Source of the DNA: Sphingomonas faeni | Lineage (GTDB): Bacteria > Pseudomonadota > Alphaproteobacteria > Sphingomonadales > Sphingomonadaceae | DNA length: 64,000 bases | Assembly (NCBI RefSeq): GCF_023195535.1 | Contig: NZ_JALPNF010000008.1 | Coordinates: 107,809-171,808, forward strand | Direction of reading: 5' to 3' | Shown here: in pieces, positions 49,757-58,396 of the stretch | Layout: each line of letters begins with the position of its first letter | How positions within the stretch are numbered: the stretch's first letter is position 1 | Notes under the pieces: generated by a model | What the model was told of the DNA's origin: nothing | The model's input: only the letters and a program-made list of their open reading frames with translations | The model's database searches: none | Made by a program: the position numbers and the translations under genes

Positions 49757-50353
49757 TCAGCTCGCGTTGCCGAAGTTCACCGTCGGTGCGGTCTCGGCAC
49801 CCGGCGTGGTCGCCGCAAACGGTACCATCGGCTTGGCGCCGTAGAAGATCTTCGCGCCGACCGCGTCGGGGAAGGTGCGGATCTTGGTGTTATACTCCTG
49901 TACCGCGCCGTTGTAATCGCGCCGCGCGATCGTGATGCGGTTCTCGGTGCCCTCGAGCTGGCTCATCAGCGTGGTGTAGTTGCCCTGGCTCTTCAGCTCG
50001 GGATACGCCTCCTGCAAACGCTGGAGCGACAGCCCGACCGCGCCCTGGACGCGCTGATACTGCTCCATCTTTGCCGGATCGGACAGATCGGCGGCCGAAA
50101 CCTGGACCGAATTCGCAGCCGAGCGCGCCTGCGTCACCTGGACGAGGATATCCTTCTCCTGCGCGCCGGCCGCCTTCACCGTCGCGACGAGGTTGGGGAT
50201 CAGGTCGGCGCGGCGCTGATAGTTGTTCTGGACGTCGGCCCAGCGCGCCTTGGCGTTTTCCTCGGCGGTCGGCACGCTGTTGATCCCGCACCCGGCCAGT
50301 GCCGATGCGAGCAGGATCGCGGCGGTACCGCGGACGATTGGGGCACGTGACAT
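49757..50353 (-). CDS. lemA: LemA-family lipoprotein
   Basis: Protein of 198 residues with lipoprotein signal (ILLASALAGCG) and the LemA pattern RWADVQNNYQRRADLIPNLV and SQLEGTENRITIARRDYNGA, ending with YNTKIRTFPD. LemA proteins are coiled-coil envelope proteins of unknown mechanism, and are usually next to TPM proteins, as here (10-base gap). ATG 50353 follows GGAGAGCCCCG. Confidence 0.93.
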   Translation of the reverse strand: MSRAPIVRGTAAILLASALAGCGINSVPTAEENAKARWADVQNNYQRRADLIPNLVATVKAAGAQEKDILVQVTQARSAANSVQVSAADLSDPAKMEQYQRVQGAVGLSLQRLQEAYPELKSQGNYTTLMSQLEGTENRITIARRDYNGAVQEYNTKIRTFPDAVGAKIFYGAKPMVPFAATTPGAETAPTVNFGNAS

Positions 50354-50458
50354 CGGGGCTCTCCTGAATACCTGTGTCACCCTCATAGGACAGTCGGCAG
50401 GGTTGGCGAAACCGAAATCGGTGGCTAGCCTGAGCGTCGAACAACAGGGAGGGCGCGG

Positions 50459-50929
50459 ATGCTCAAGGAATTTAAGGCCTTCATCATGCGCGGCAACGTG
50501 CTCGATCTCGCCATCGCGGTGATCATCGGCGCGGCATTCGGCAAGATCGTTACCTCGCTGACCGACGACGTGCTGATGCCGATAATCGGCAAGGTCTTCG
50601 GCGGGCTCGATTTCTCGAGCTATTTCTGGCGGATGGGCGCGGTGCCCGCGGGCTATGTCGGCTCGCTGACCGATTACGCGGCGCTGAAGAAGGCCGGCGT
50701 GCCGCTGCTCGGCTATGGTGCGTTCGCGACGCAGCTCGTCAATTTCGTGATCGTCGCCGGCATCATCTTCATGATCCTGCGCGTGGTTAACCGGACGGCG
50801 GCGCTGATCGAGCGCGAGACAGCACGGTTGAAGCGCGAGGAAGAGGCCACGCCGGTCGCGCCTGCGCCAGAACCGGTCGAGATCGCGCTGCTGCGTGAGA
50901 TCCGTGACGAGTTGAAGGCTAGGGGGTGA
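50459..50929 (+). CDS. mscL: Large-conductance mechanosensitive channel MscL
   Basis: Membrane protein of 156 residues. MLKEFKAFIMRGNVLDLAIA with VIIGAAFGKIVTSLTDD is the MscL amphipathic N-helix and TM1; TM2 is LVNFVIVAGIIFMILRVVN; the C-terminal helix bundle is EIALLREIRDELK. It releases solutes at low-osmolarity shock. GGGAGGGCGCGG precedes the ATG. Confidence 0.97.
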   Translation: MLKEFKAFIMRGNVLDLAIAVIIGAAFGKIVTSLTDDVLMPIIGKVFGGLDFSSYFWRMGAVPAGYVGSLTDYAALKKAGVPLLGYGAFATQLVNFVIVAGIIFMILRVVNRTAALIERETARLKREEEATPVAPAPEPVEIALLREIRDELKARG

Positions 50930-50937
50930 CCTGCTTG

Positions 50938-51072
50938 TCCCTCTCCCCCGCGGGGAGAGGGAGGGAGGAGCCGTCAGGCGACGGAAGGGTGATGGGCTTG
51001 AGGCTCAGGTCGGGATCCCAACGCCCCTCATCCGACGCTGCCGCGCCACCTTCTCCCCGCAGGGGAGAAGGG
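50938..51072. repeat. Family E-type palindromic element
   Basis: TCCCTCTCCCCCGCGGGGAG with AGGGA; right arm CCTTCTCCCCGCAGGGGAGA with AGG. The spacer has GACGGAAGGGTGATGGG / CGCCCCTCATCCGACGC. It lies between convergent mscL and the Rrf2 gene. Confidence 0.85.
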
Positions 51073-51077
51073 TAGAA

Positions 51078-51509
51078 TTACGCCGCTACCAGATCCTCGG
51101 CGTTGGCATCTGCCAGGCTCGTCCCATCCAGAATCCGCGCAGTCTCGTCGCGCACCCGCATCATCGCGTAGCGGATCGCGCAATCCGCCTCGCTCTTGCA
51201 GTCTAGGCACGGCCGGTACGCGGTCCGGCTCACGCACGGCACCAGCGCGAGCGGCCCCTCGATGATCCGGATAATCTCGCCCAGCGAAATTAAATGGCTC
51301 GGCCGCGACAGGCAATAGCCCCCCATCTTGCCGCGATGGCTGATCAACAGCCCGGACTCGCGCAGGTCGGCGAGGATCAGCTCGAGGAATTTCCGCGGCA
51401 CATTCGCCTCGGCGGCGATCCGCGTCATCGGGATGGGAGGGCCACCGGCGGGGGCGCCGCCAAGGAAGATCATCGCGCGGAGCGCGTAGCGGGAGCGCTG
51501 CGTCAACAT
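51078..51509 (-). CDS. Rrf2-family transcriptional regulator
   Basis: Protein of 143 residues with a winged helix (MLTQRSRYALRAMIFLGG, IPMTRIAAEANVPRKFLELI, GKMGGYCLSRP) and cysteines 92, 101, 104 and 110, suitable for an Fe-S cluster as in IscR, NsrR or RsrR. The spacing C-x8-C-x2-C-x5-C differs from canonical IscR. No iscS or suf gene is adjacent, so the regulon cannot be deduced; the divergent tmRNA gene is the nearest neighbour. Confidence 0.9.
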   Translation of the reverse strand: MLTQRSRYALRAMIFLGGAPAGGPPIPMTRIAAEANVPRKFLELILADLRESGLLISHRGKMGGYCLSRPSHLISLGEIIRIIEGPLALVPCVSRTAYRPCLDCKSEADCAIRYAMMRVRDETARILDGTSLADANAEDLVAA

Positions 51510-51614
51510 AATGCAGGTTGCTATGCACGCGCTTTGTGGCGAGCGGAAGGCGGTTTGGCACGCCGCATGCTAGGACTTTGGCGTTTCTCGATAAAAAAGC
51601 AGTCCGGACCGGGC

Positions 51615-51643
51615 TTTTCATCGCGTTGCGGCGCGCCTATATC
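51615..51643 (+). promoter_or_regulatory. Candidate promoter of the tmRNA gene
   Basis: TTTTCA at 51615-51620 and TATATC at 51638-51643 are 17 bases apart and match the sigma-70 hexamers at four of six positions each. Transcription would begin near 51650, just before the acceptor part of the tmRNA. Confidence 0.45.
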
Positions 51644-51649
51644 GGGCAT

Positions 51650-52002
51650 GCCGTCGGGGGAATCTTCCCTTGGCGGCTATGGCGATAAACCGTGGCGTGT
51701 CATAGACACAGCGGACCCGGGGGCAGTACCCGGCGACTCCACCACCGCCCTCTTCGCAAGAGGGGGACGATGACGGGGTCGAACTAGGATCGACGTGTGT
51801 TCAACGACGCTATGTTTCGCTCGGAATGGGACCACCGCAACGGCCCATACACAAGTGCCAACGATAACGAAGCACTCGCAATTGCCGCATAACTGACGGT
51901 CTAACGACCTAGGTTATACGGACGAAAGCGCGGTTCGGGCCACACCGGGCAACAGAAGTGGACACCGGCGGTACGGGGGGCACCGAGCAACAGAAGCTCC
52001 CC
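51650..52002 (+). ncRNA. ssrA: tmRNA, permuted two-piece form
   Basis: The acceptor part comes first and ends ACCA at 51744: T arm CCGGG-GGCAGTA-CCCGG, then CGACTCC (51734-51740). After a 30-base intervening segment with hairpin CCCTCTT/AAGAGGG (51748-51764), the coding part starts GGGGTCG at 51775, which pairs with CGACTCC to form the acceptor stem. CATAG and ACACA of the acceptor part pair with CTATG and TGTGT of the coding part (P2). The tag frame at 51857-51889 reads ANDNEALAIAA, then TAA. Two H-type pseudoknots follow (51931-51961 and 51969-52002). The exact outer ends are estimates. Confidence 0.95.
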
Positions 52003-52012
52003 ACTTTCAGGA

Positions 52013-52771
52013 TCATGCAGCCTGGTTGACGCGGTCTCGATCATGCGGCCAGGCGCTCGACCAGTCGCAACACCGGCGGGCTGAAGCCGAGCGGCCCCAC
52101 CAGACCGTTGGCACGACCACTACGCCGCCGCCCCAATCATAGGCCGGATGTATCCGCCCCCGCAGGCGCAGATCGTAGAGCATCCCCGCGATGACGAACA
52201 CCGCCATCGATGCGAACAAAGCAAGCGGTGCGAACTTGCCCAGCAACGGCATCGGCAGGATCCGCCCCAGCGCCGGCGACATCACCAGGATCGTCCCGCA
52301 CACCATCAACCGCTTGTGCCACGCCGCCTGCCGCCTCACCGCGATCGCCCATGCCGTGAGCACGCCGAAGCCGACCACGCCCAGCACGTCGAGCACGAGA
52401 AAGACTCCCGGTGGAAAGAACGGCGGCACCCGGTGCTGCTCGATCGCCATGGCCGTGGTCACGATGCCCAGCACGACCATCACGAGCGCAGGGCCCGCGC
52501 CAAGCATGCCCAATTGCCGATGGCGTCGAACCGAACCGCGCACGATCAGCCAGTTCTGGACGACGTAGAGCAGAATCCACGTCAAGAAGACCGCTACATG
52601 CAGATGAACTTGTGCCGGCAGTTCCAAGAAGTGCCACTGCATGCGCGCCGCGTTGAGCGTGAAACCGAATACTATCGTAGTAGCAATTACGATCGCCATG
52701 ACCAGAAAGAACCATCGCTCGTTGACGAGTGCGGGACCGCCGCCCGATGGTGCCGAAGCTATCGTGGCCAA
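52013..52771 (-). CDS. Uncharacterised multi-span membrane protein with altered C-terminus
   Basis: Protein of 252 residues with about six membrane segments and conserved histidines (LPAQVHLHVAVFLTW, VRRHRQLGMLG, QAAWHKRLMVCG), a pattern of small heme-like or DUF2306-like membrane proteins, but I cannot name the family. The last ~26 residues (from VPTVWWGRSAS) look out of frame: moving by one base near 52104 gives LVGPLGFSPPVLRLVERLAA and a TGA at 52043-52041, a typical end for this family. So one base is probably missing in the sequence or gene. Confidence 0.7.
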   Translation of the reverse strand: MATIASAPSGGGPALVNERWFFLVMAIVIATTIVFGFTLNAARMQWHFLELPAQVHLHVAVFLTWILLYVVQNWLIVRGSVRRHRQLGMLGAGPALVMVVLGIVTTAMAIEQHRVPPFFPPGVFLVLDVLGVVGFGVLTAWAIAVRRQAAWHKRLMVCGTILVMSPALGRILPMPLLGKFAPLALFASMAVFVIAGMLYDLRLRGRIHPAYDWGGGVVVVPTVWWGRSASARRCCDWSSAWPHDRDRVNQAA

Positions 52772-52860
52772 CCTGCCGCCCCCGCGAGTCGATGTTCGGA
52801 AGCAGAACGATGCGCTTAATGGTGAGGCCCGGAAAGTCGTGTCGGAATACGGTCGCAGGA

Positions 52861-54024
52861 CTAAGCGGGTGCGATGCTATTGGACTGTGCTGGGTCCGGC
52901 AGCTTGCCATTGAAGATGAACGCGATCACCGGGTATCTTGCGACCAGCAGTACATGCACCGCATAAGGCAACAGGGATCCGACGACCAGTGCTACGAGAA
53001 ATTCTGCATAAGGGGTCCACGCCACGTGCAACAGGGCCAGTTTCGTCGCGATGATGATCGGAAAATGCAGGATATAGATCGTGAAGGACGCATCCGCGAG
53101 CCGGCGTATGAACGGCGGCACCGTTCGGATCGCGACCGCGGATCGCAGGATCAGGACCGAGGCGGCGGGCGGGCACAGCGACATGCCGACGAGCACGATC
53201 AGATCGCCGACAACCGCCCGTCCCACCGGATCGAGCATCGCGCCCACGCCACCGAACCAGCATACATATAGTCCGCCGACCGCAATCAGCATGATCATGG
53301 GGGTGCGGATCGACGCCGTCATGGTACGGTACAGTAGCGGTGACCGCGCGAGCAGAAAGCCGAGAAGGTAGAAAGGGGCATAGCCGAGCATCAGTTGGAC
53401 CTGCGACAATGCCGCGGCGTACTCTTTGGGTGCATGCCCCCCCAACATCTGACGCGTGATCATCATGAGCGCGCAGCAGGCGAACGCGGACGATAGCAAC
53501 AAGACGGTCTGTGCCGAACCGCCGCACCCACGGCCTTCCGCAAGTATGCGCTCGAGGATCCCGATCACGTCATGGCGCTGATCGAGCAGGTGAAACGCAT
53601 AGCTCATCGGCGCATAGGCGAGCAGCGCAACCAGGAACCAGAGATGATACCAGTCGTGCGCCAGCGTGAACGGGCCATGCGTCCGATCGGCAAGATCCCC
53701 GATCATCCAGCCGATCAGCGGGCAGATCACCAGCAGGCCGAACAGCAACGGTACGCCGATCTGGATACTGCGCCGGCCGAGCCATGCCCGCGGCGATCGT
53801 CGGCGCAGCGCGTGGCCGCACAGCAATCCCGAGATCAGCATAAAGCTGCCCATTCGAAACGCATGGGATATCAAAGGGATCGCGGCAAAGACGGGTAGGT
53901 GTTCCAGCCCTATCGCGCTGTGCAGCACGACGCCACCAAGCATCAGGATCGCGCGCCACACCGACAGGCCTTCGATCCTGGTGCTGACGACGCCGGGGTT
54001 CATGCTGGATGACGCGCCGAACAT
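52861..54024 (-). CDS. Acyltransferase-3 family membrane protein
   Basis: Protein of 387 residues with ten or so membrane segments. GLSVWRAILMLGGVVLHSAI (catalytic-type histidine after RA) and the end block FTIYILHFPIIIATKLALLH mark an acyltransferase_3 (OafA/OpgC/YiaH-like) enzyme that O-acylates cell-surface glycans. It begins one base after the SGNH gene, so the pair may work together. The base composition seems less GC-rich than its neighbours. ATG 54003 is an alternative start. Confidence 0.88.
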   Translation of the reverse strand: MFGASSSMNPGVVSTRIEGLSVWRAILMLGGVVLHSAIGLEHLPVFAAIPLISHAFRMGSFMLISGLLCGHALRRRSPRAWLGRRSIQIGVPLLFGLLVICPLIGWMIGDLADRTHGPFTLAHDWYHLWFLVALLAYAPMSYAFHLLDQRHDVIGILERILAEGRGCGGSAQTVLLLSSAFACCALMMITRQMLGGHAPKEYAAALSQVQLMLGYAPFYLLGFLLARSPLLYRTMTASIRTPMIMLIAVGGLYVCWFGGVGAMLDPVGRAVVGDLIVLVGMSLCPPAASVLILRSAVAIRTVPPFIRRLADASFTIYILHFPIIIATKLALLHVAWTPYAEFLVALVVGSLLPYAVHVLLVARYPVIAFIFNGKLPDPAQSNSIAPA

Positions 54025-54025
54025 G

Positions 54026-54799
54026 TCATGTCCGTGGTGTGCGTTGCGGACAGGGGGCCGGGTCGCCCCGCTTGAGGCCCGATTGCAACGCGGGCCGGAT
54101 CGCCCGCGTCAGTCGCGCATAGCCGGCGGAATTGAGGTGAACGCCGTCGTCGACATAGAAAGGCCCCGGCCGGTGATCGACCAGGAAATAGGGAACGACG
54201 TCGACGAACGTCACCCCCGGCGTCCGTGCCGCGATCGTTCGGGCCGCAGTGTTGAACAGCGTCTGTTCGGGCAAATTGCCCCAGCGGGTCGGGGACGGCT
54301 TCAACGCCACGACGACGACCGGAACATCCCCCCAGCGTCGCATCCTGAACGCCAGGAACGCGCGCAGGTTGACGACGTCCTCGGCCGCGCTCGCGCCTTT
54401 CGCGATATCGTTCTCGCCGGCATAATAAACGATCGCGCGCGGCCGAGACCCGCGCGGCTCGTTGCGGAGCATCTGAAGCAACTCGGGCATTCTGGCGCCA
54501 TTGACGCCCCGGTTAAGCGCATCCCACGGCATCATGTCCGGTTCCAGCGTCGTCCATTTGTGGATCGAAGAGCTGCCGATGAACCATATTGCGCAGCGAT
54601 CGGCGCTCCCGTCGCCGGGAAGCCGGGCCGCGGCGTCGCGTGTTTCTGCACGCGATTGCATGACGAACAGCCATCCCCCGAACACGCTACCAAAGACGAT
54701 CAACGCCAAGCAGAGCTTGCCGATTATAGCCCATATCGGCTGGTGGCGCCGATCGTCGACAAGGCCAGCCGTCAAAGTTTCAAGATTGCCTCGCGCCAC
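54026..54799 (-). CDS. Membrane-anchored SGNH/GDSL hydrolase
   Basis: Protein of 257 residues with one N-terminal membrane segment (IIGKLCLALIVFGSVFGGWL) and the SGNH blocks: IWFIGSSSIHKW (block I, catalytic serine), GVNGARMPELL (block II), IVYYAGENDIAKG (block III, Asn) and YVDDGVHLNSAGYARL (block V, Asp and His). It should be a periplasmic esterase or acetyltransferase acting on a glycan, as in OafA-type two-protein systems with the downstream acyltransferase. Confidence 0.9.
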   Translation of the reverse strand: MARGNLETLTAGLVDDRRHQPIWAIIGKLCLALIVFGSVFGGWLFVMQSRAETRDAAARLPGDGSADRCAIWFIGSSSIHKWTTLEPDMMPWDALNRGVNGARMPELLQMLRNEPRGSRPRAIVYYAGENDIAKGASAAEDVVNLRAFLAFRMRRWGDVPVVVVALKPSPTRWGNLPEQTLFNTAARTIAARTPGVTFVDVVPYFLVDHRPGPFYVDDGVHLNSAGYARLTRAIRPALQSGLKRGDPAPCPQRTPRT

Positions 54800-54899
54800 T
54801 GCGCCTCACCCGTTGCCGTCCCGCCATCCTATCCGAGGGGCGTAAGCTAAAGGTTAAGGGGTCCTCATTGGCTGGGCTTGAAACACTGGCGGCCGGGGA

Positions 54900-55292
54900 T
54901 CAGGATTGCTTACCGGCTCCGGTCGACTCATCGTCGAGTGCGAGCAAACGACTAAGTTGCGCGCCTGTATAGGGTTTGCGCACGAAGTTTGCGGTCGCCG
55001 GTAGCGATCGATCGGCGCCGTCTTCCGAACCCGACGTCACGAGAATCGCAATATCCGGCCGTCGTTGGTGAACCACGTTGGCCAAGCCGACCCCGTCCAA
55101 CGAGCCTGGCATCCGGATATCGGTAAACAGCGCACCAATATCCGGACGCTGCTCGAGGCAGGCAAGCGCATCGGCCGCATTGCCTGCTTCCACCACCTCA
55201 TACCCGGCATCTTCGAGTGCGAAGAGCGAGTGGACGCGAACCAGCGGATCATCATCGACGACCAGAACGACGGACTTGGAGGGAGCATTCAT
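54900..55292 (-). CDS. Single-domain response regulator
   Basis: Receiver domain of 130 residues with acidic triad VVDDDPLVR (Asp13-15), phospho-acceptor Asp58 in FTDIRMPGSLDGVGL, switch Thr/Ser in LVTSGS, and Lys106 in VRKPYTG. No output domain follows. Such stand-alone regulators occur with hybrid histidine kinases; none is in the window. ATG 55292 follows GGAGGGAGCATTC-type context (GGAGGGAG). Confidence 0.92.
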   Translation of the reverse strand: MNAPSKSVVLVVDDDPLVRVHSLFALEDAGYEVVEAGNAADALACLEQRPDIGALFTDIRMPGSLDGVGLANVVHQRRPDIAILVTSGSEDGADRSLPATANFVRKPYTGAQLSRLLALDDESTGAGKQS

Positions 55293-55376
55293 AGCGGTTC
55301 GAACAGACGACAGGGACGTCCGTTCCCGTAACAACCATGTTTGCCTCGCTAAATCTGGCAGGCCGAGCACCACATG

Positions 55377-55408
55377 AAAAAGGGGCCCGGTTTCCCGAGC
55401 CCCTCTTC
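55377..55408 (-). terminator. Rho-independent terminator of pnp
   Basis: On the minus strand GGGGCTCGGG and CCGGGCCCC flank AAA and are followed by TTTTTCATG, 23 bases after the pnp stop. Confidence 0.85.
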
Positions 55409-55431
55409 ATTTGCCGTTGGGCGGCAAAGCC

Positions 55432-57861
55432 TTAGTCGCGATCGCCCGTCAGGAACGCCGGCGCGAACTCGGGGGCCTTGTCGCCGTCCGAACGTGCAGC
55501 ACGCTCGCCGCCGCCATTGCCGCCGCCGTCACGACGGGGGCCGCGGCCACCGCCGTTGCCGCCGGCATCGCGGCCACCGTCGCCATCGCGACGCGGGCCA
55601 CGCGAGCCACGATCGCCGCCATCACGACCGCCGCCGCCTTCGCCGCGCGGGCCACGACCACCGCCGTTGCCGCCAGCATCACGACCACCATCGCCATCAC
55701 GACGCGGACCGCGCGGACCACGATCGCCGCCTTCTCGGGGCTCACGTGCAGGACGCGTGTCCTCCAGCTCTTCGCCGGTCGTCTGGTCGACGACACGCAT
55801 CGACAGGCGAACCTTGCCGCGCGGATCGATCTCGAGAACCTTGACCTTGACTTCCTGGCCTTCGGTCAGGGCGTCCGAGACCTTCTCGACGCGCTCGTTC
55901 TTGATTTCGGACACGTGGACGAGACCGTCCTTGCCACCCATGAAGTTCACGAACGCCCCGAAATCGACCAGGTTGACGACCTTGCCGTCATAGACCTTGC
56001 CGACTTCGGCTTCCTCGACGAGGCCCTTGATCCACTTGATCGCGGCTTCGATCTGCGCGGGGTCGGACGACGACACCTTGATCACGCCCTCGTCGTCGAT
56101 GTCGACCTTGGCGCCGGTCTGCGCGACGATCTCGCGGATCACCTTGCCGCCGGTGCCGATGACTTCACGGATCTTCGACTTGTCGATCTGGAAGCTCTCG
56201 ATGCGCGGTGCGTGGGCCGAAAGCTCCTCACGGGTGTGGTCGAGCGCCTTGGCCATCTCGCCCAGGATGTGCGCGCGGCCTTCCTTGGCCTGCGCCAGTG
56301 CCTTGCCCATGATCTCCTCGGTGATGCCGGCGATCTTGATGTCCATCTGCATCGTGGTGATGCCCTCGGACGTGCCCGCAACCTTGAAGTCCATGTCGCC
56401 GAGATGATCCTCGTCGCCGAGGATATCGCTGAGAACCGCGAAGTTCTTGCCCTCGAGGATCAGGCCCATCGCGATGCCCGACACCGGACGCTTCAGCGGA
56501 ACGCCCGCATCCATCATGCTCAGCGAACCACCGCAGACCGTCGCCATCGACGACGAACCGTTGCTCTCGGTGATGTCCGACAGAACGCGGATCGTGTACG
56601 GGAACTCTTCCTTGGTCGGCAGCACCGGGTGCAGCGCGCGCCATGCAAGCTTGCCGTGACCGACTTCGCGACGACCCGGCGCACCGAAGCGACCGACTTC
56701 ACCGACCGAGTAGGGCGGGAAGTTGTAGTGCAGCATGAAGTTTTCGTACGAAAGCCCGTTCAGGCCGTCGATCATCTGCTCCGCATCGCGCGTGCCGAGC
56801 GTGGTGGTGCAGATCGACTGCGTCTCGCCGCGCGTGAACAAGGCCGAGCCGTGCGTACGCGGGAGGAAGTGGACCATCGCCTCGATCGGACGGATCTGCG
56901 TGGTGGTGCGGCCGTCGATGCGGGTGCCGTCCTTGAGGATGGCGCCGCGGACGATCTCCGCCTCCAGCTTCTTCATCAGCTTGCCGGCTGCCATCTGGTC
57001 TTGCGGCGACGCGTCGGCGAACGCCGTCTTGCCCTTCGCACGCGCTGCATTCAGCAGGTCGGACCGCTTGGACTTGTCGGTCACCTTGTAGGCGGCCGCG
57101 ATGTCCTTGCCGATCAGCTTCTTCAGCTTGTCCTTGGCGGTCGAGAGATCAGCCTGTTCGGCCATTTCCCAAGGATCCTTGGCAGCCTGCTCGGCCAGAT
57201 CGATGATCAAATTGGCGGCTTCGCGGCAGGCCTTGTGGGCGAACTGCACGGCGCCGAGCATGATCTCTTCCGAAAGCTCCTTGGCTTCCGATTCGACCAT
57301 CATCACGGCCTGGCCGGTGGCGGCGACGACGAGGTCGAGATCGCCAGCCTTGGCTTCTTCCAGCGTCGGGTTGAGGATGTACGCGCCATCGACGTAACCG
57401 ACGCGTGCTGCGCCGATCGGGCCCATGAACGGCACGCCCGAGATCGTCAGCGCTGCGGAGGCCGCGACCATCGCGAGGACGTCCGGCTCGTTCTCGCCGT
57501 CATACGACAGAACCTGGCAGATCACGTTGATCTCGTTGTAGAAACCCTCTGGGAAGAGGGGACGGATCGGGCGATCGATGAGACGGCTGGTCAGCGTCTC
57601 CTTTTCGGTCGCGCCGCGCTCACGCTTGAAGAAGCCGCCGGGGATGCGGCCGCTCGCGGAGAACTTCTCCTGATAATGGACGGTGAGCGGGAAGAAATCC
57701 TGCCCTTCCTTGACGGTCCGTGCAGCCGTCACGGCGCACAGAACGACGGTCTCGCCGAGGGTGGCGAGGACTGCGCCGTTGGCCTGGCGCGCAACGCGGC
57801 CGGTCTCGAGCGTCAGCGTCTTGCCGCCCCACTGGGCGCTTACGGTCTTGGTATCGAACAT
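55432..57861 (-). CDS. pnp: Polynucleotide phosphorylase with Gly/Arg-rich tail
   Basis: 3'-5' exoribonuclease of 809 residues, partner of RNase E. Two RNase PH-like domains ([20 protein letters not shown] in the second), a KH domain ([20 protein letters not shown]) and an S1 domain ([20 protein letters not shown]). The last ~110 residues are a low-complexity Gly/Arg/Asp tail in which [18 protein letters not shown] occurs twice, longer than usual for the enzyme, ending [12 protein letters not shown]. Start ATG 57861, preceded by GGAAAAAGA. Follows rpsO as in most proteobacteria. Confidence 0.96.
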   Translation of the reverse strand: MFDTKTVSAQWGGKTLTLETGRVARQANGAVLATLGETVVLCAVTAARTVKEGQDFFPLTVHYQEKFSASGRIPGGFFKRERGATEKETLTSRLIDRPIRPLFPEGFYNEINVICQVLSYDGENEPDVLAMVAASAALTISGVPFMGPIGAARVGYVDGAYILNPTLEEAKAGDLDLVVAATGQAVMMVESEAKELSEEIMLGAVQFAHKACREAANLIIDLAEQAAKDPWEMAEQADLSTAKDKLKKLIGKDIAAAYKVTDKSKRSDLLNAARAKGKTAFADASPQDQMAAGKLMKKLEAEIVRGAILKDGTRIDGRTTTQIRPIEAMVHFLPRTHGSALFTRGETQSICTTTLGTRDAEQMIDGLNGLSYENFMLHYNFPPYSVGEVGRFGAPGRREVGHGKLAWRALHPVLPTKEEFPYTIRVLSDITESNGSSSMATVCGGSLSMMDAGVPLKRPVSGIAMGLILEGKNFAVLSDILGDEDHLGDMDFKVAGTSEGITTMQMDIKIAGITEEIMGKALAQAKEGRAHILGEMAKALDHTREELSAHAPRIESFQIDKSKIREVIGTGGKVIREIVAQTGAKVDIDDEGVIKVSSSDPAQIEAAIKWIKGLVEEAEVGKVYDGKVVNLVDFGAFVNFMGGKDGLVHVSEIKNERVEKVSDALTEGQEVKVKVLEIDPRGKVRLSMRVVDQTTGEELEDTRPAREPREGGDRGPRGPRRDGDGGRDAGGNGGGRGPRGEGGGGRDGGDRGSRGPRRDGDGGRDAGGNGGGRGPRRDGGGNGGGERAARSDGDKAPEFAPAFLTGDRD

Positions 57862-57986
57862 TCTTTTTCCTTCACTCCGGTCGCCAGATGCGAACGGGGC
57901 CTATGTGCGGGCTAAGCCGGCCCGCGGCGGTGTGGAGCGAGTTGTCGCTCCTAAAGGGATCGGCCGAATTGCCTCTCCCTAAATTC

Positions 57987-58025
57987 CACCCCGGCGAAGG
58001 CCGGGGCCCAATTGGGGTACGCTGC
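57987..58025. repeat. Half of a family A element
   Basis: CACCCCGGCGAAGGCCGGGG with CCCAATTGGGG is a full left arm, but no right arm follows before the rpsO terminator. Located between rpsO and pnp. Confidence 0.8.
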
Positions 58026-58069
58026 TTGTCGCGCGCGCCGCCAGTTTAAATTCTTTTTGCCATTATGCC

Positions 58070-58099
58070 AGAAGGGGCGACCTTTCGGCCGCCCCTCTG
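58070..58099 (-). terminator. Hairpin after rpsO
   Basis: On the minus strand GAGGGGCGGCC and GGTCGCCCCTTC flank GAAA, 10 bases after the rpsO stop. The T-run is poor, so it may be a processing or attenuation hairpin between rpsO and pnp rather than a full terminator. Confidence 0.55.
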
Positions 58100-58108
58100 G
58101 TTACTTGG

Positions 58109-58378
58109 TTACTTGCGGAGACCGAGCTTCGCGATCAGATCCAGATAGCGCTGGCCGTCCTTGTGACGGAGATAATCCAGCAGCGTCCGGCGCTTGTTGA
58201 CCATCATGAGAAGACCACGACGCGAGTGGTTGTCCTTCTTGTGGCCCTTGAAATGCTCGGTCAGGTTCTTGATGCGCTCGGTCAGGATCGCGACCTGGAC
58301 TTCCGGCGAACCGGTGTCACCCTCGGCGCGCGAATGCTCCTTGACGAGCTCGGTCTTGCGTTCAGCGGTAATCGTCAT
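58109..58378 (-). CDS. rpsO: 30S ribosomal protein S15
   Basis: S15 of 89 residues: [60 protein letters not shown] and [20 protein letters not shown]. It binds 16S rRNA in platform assembly. Lies 18 bases after truB. Confidence 0.98.
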   Translation of the reverse strand: MTITAERKTELVKEHSRAEGDTGSPEVQVAILTERIKNLTEHFKGHKKDNHSRRGLLMMVNKRRTLLDYLRHKDGQRYLDLIAKLGLRK

Positions 58379-58396
58379 GAATTCATGTCCTCGACA

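Noticed and set aside
51294..51773. Plus-strand frame of 159 codons ending in the tmRNA
   Set aside because: It is antisense to the Rrf2 gene and runs into the tmRNA acceptor part.
51510..55300. Prophage or integrative element at the tmRNA gene
   Set aside because: No integrase, phage gene or duplicated tmRNA end was seen; only a possible island is suggested.
55411..57915. Plus-strand frame of 834 codons opposite pnp
   Set aside because: Composition is that of an antisense frame in high-GC DNA; pnp is certain on the other strand.
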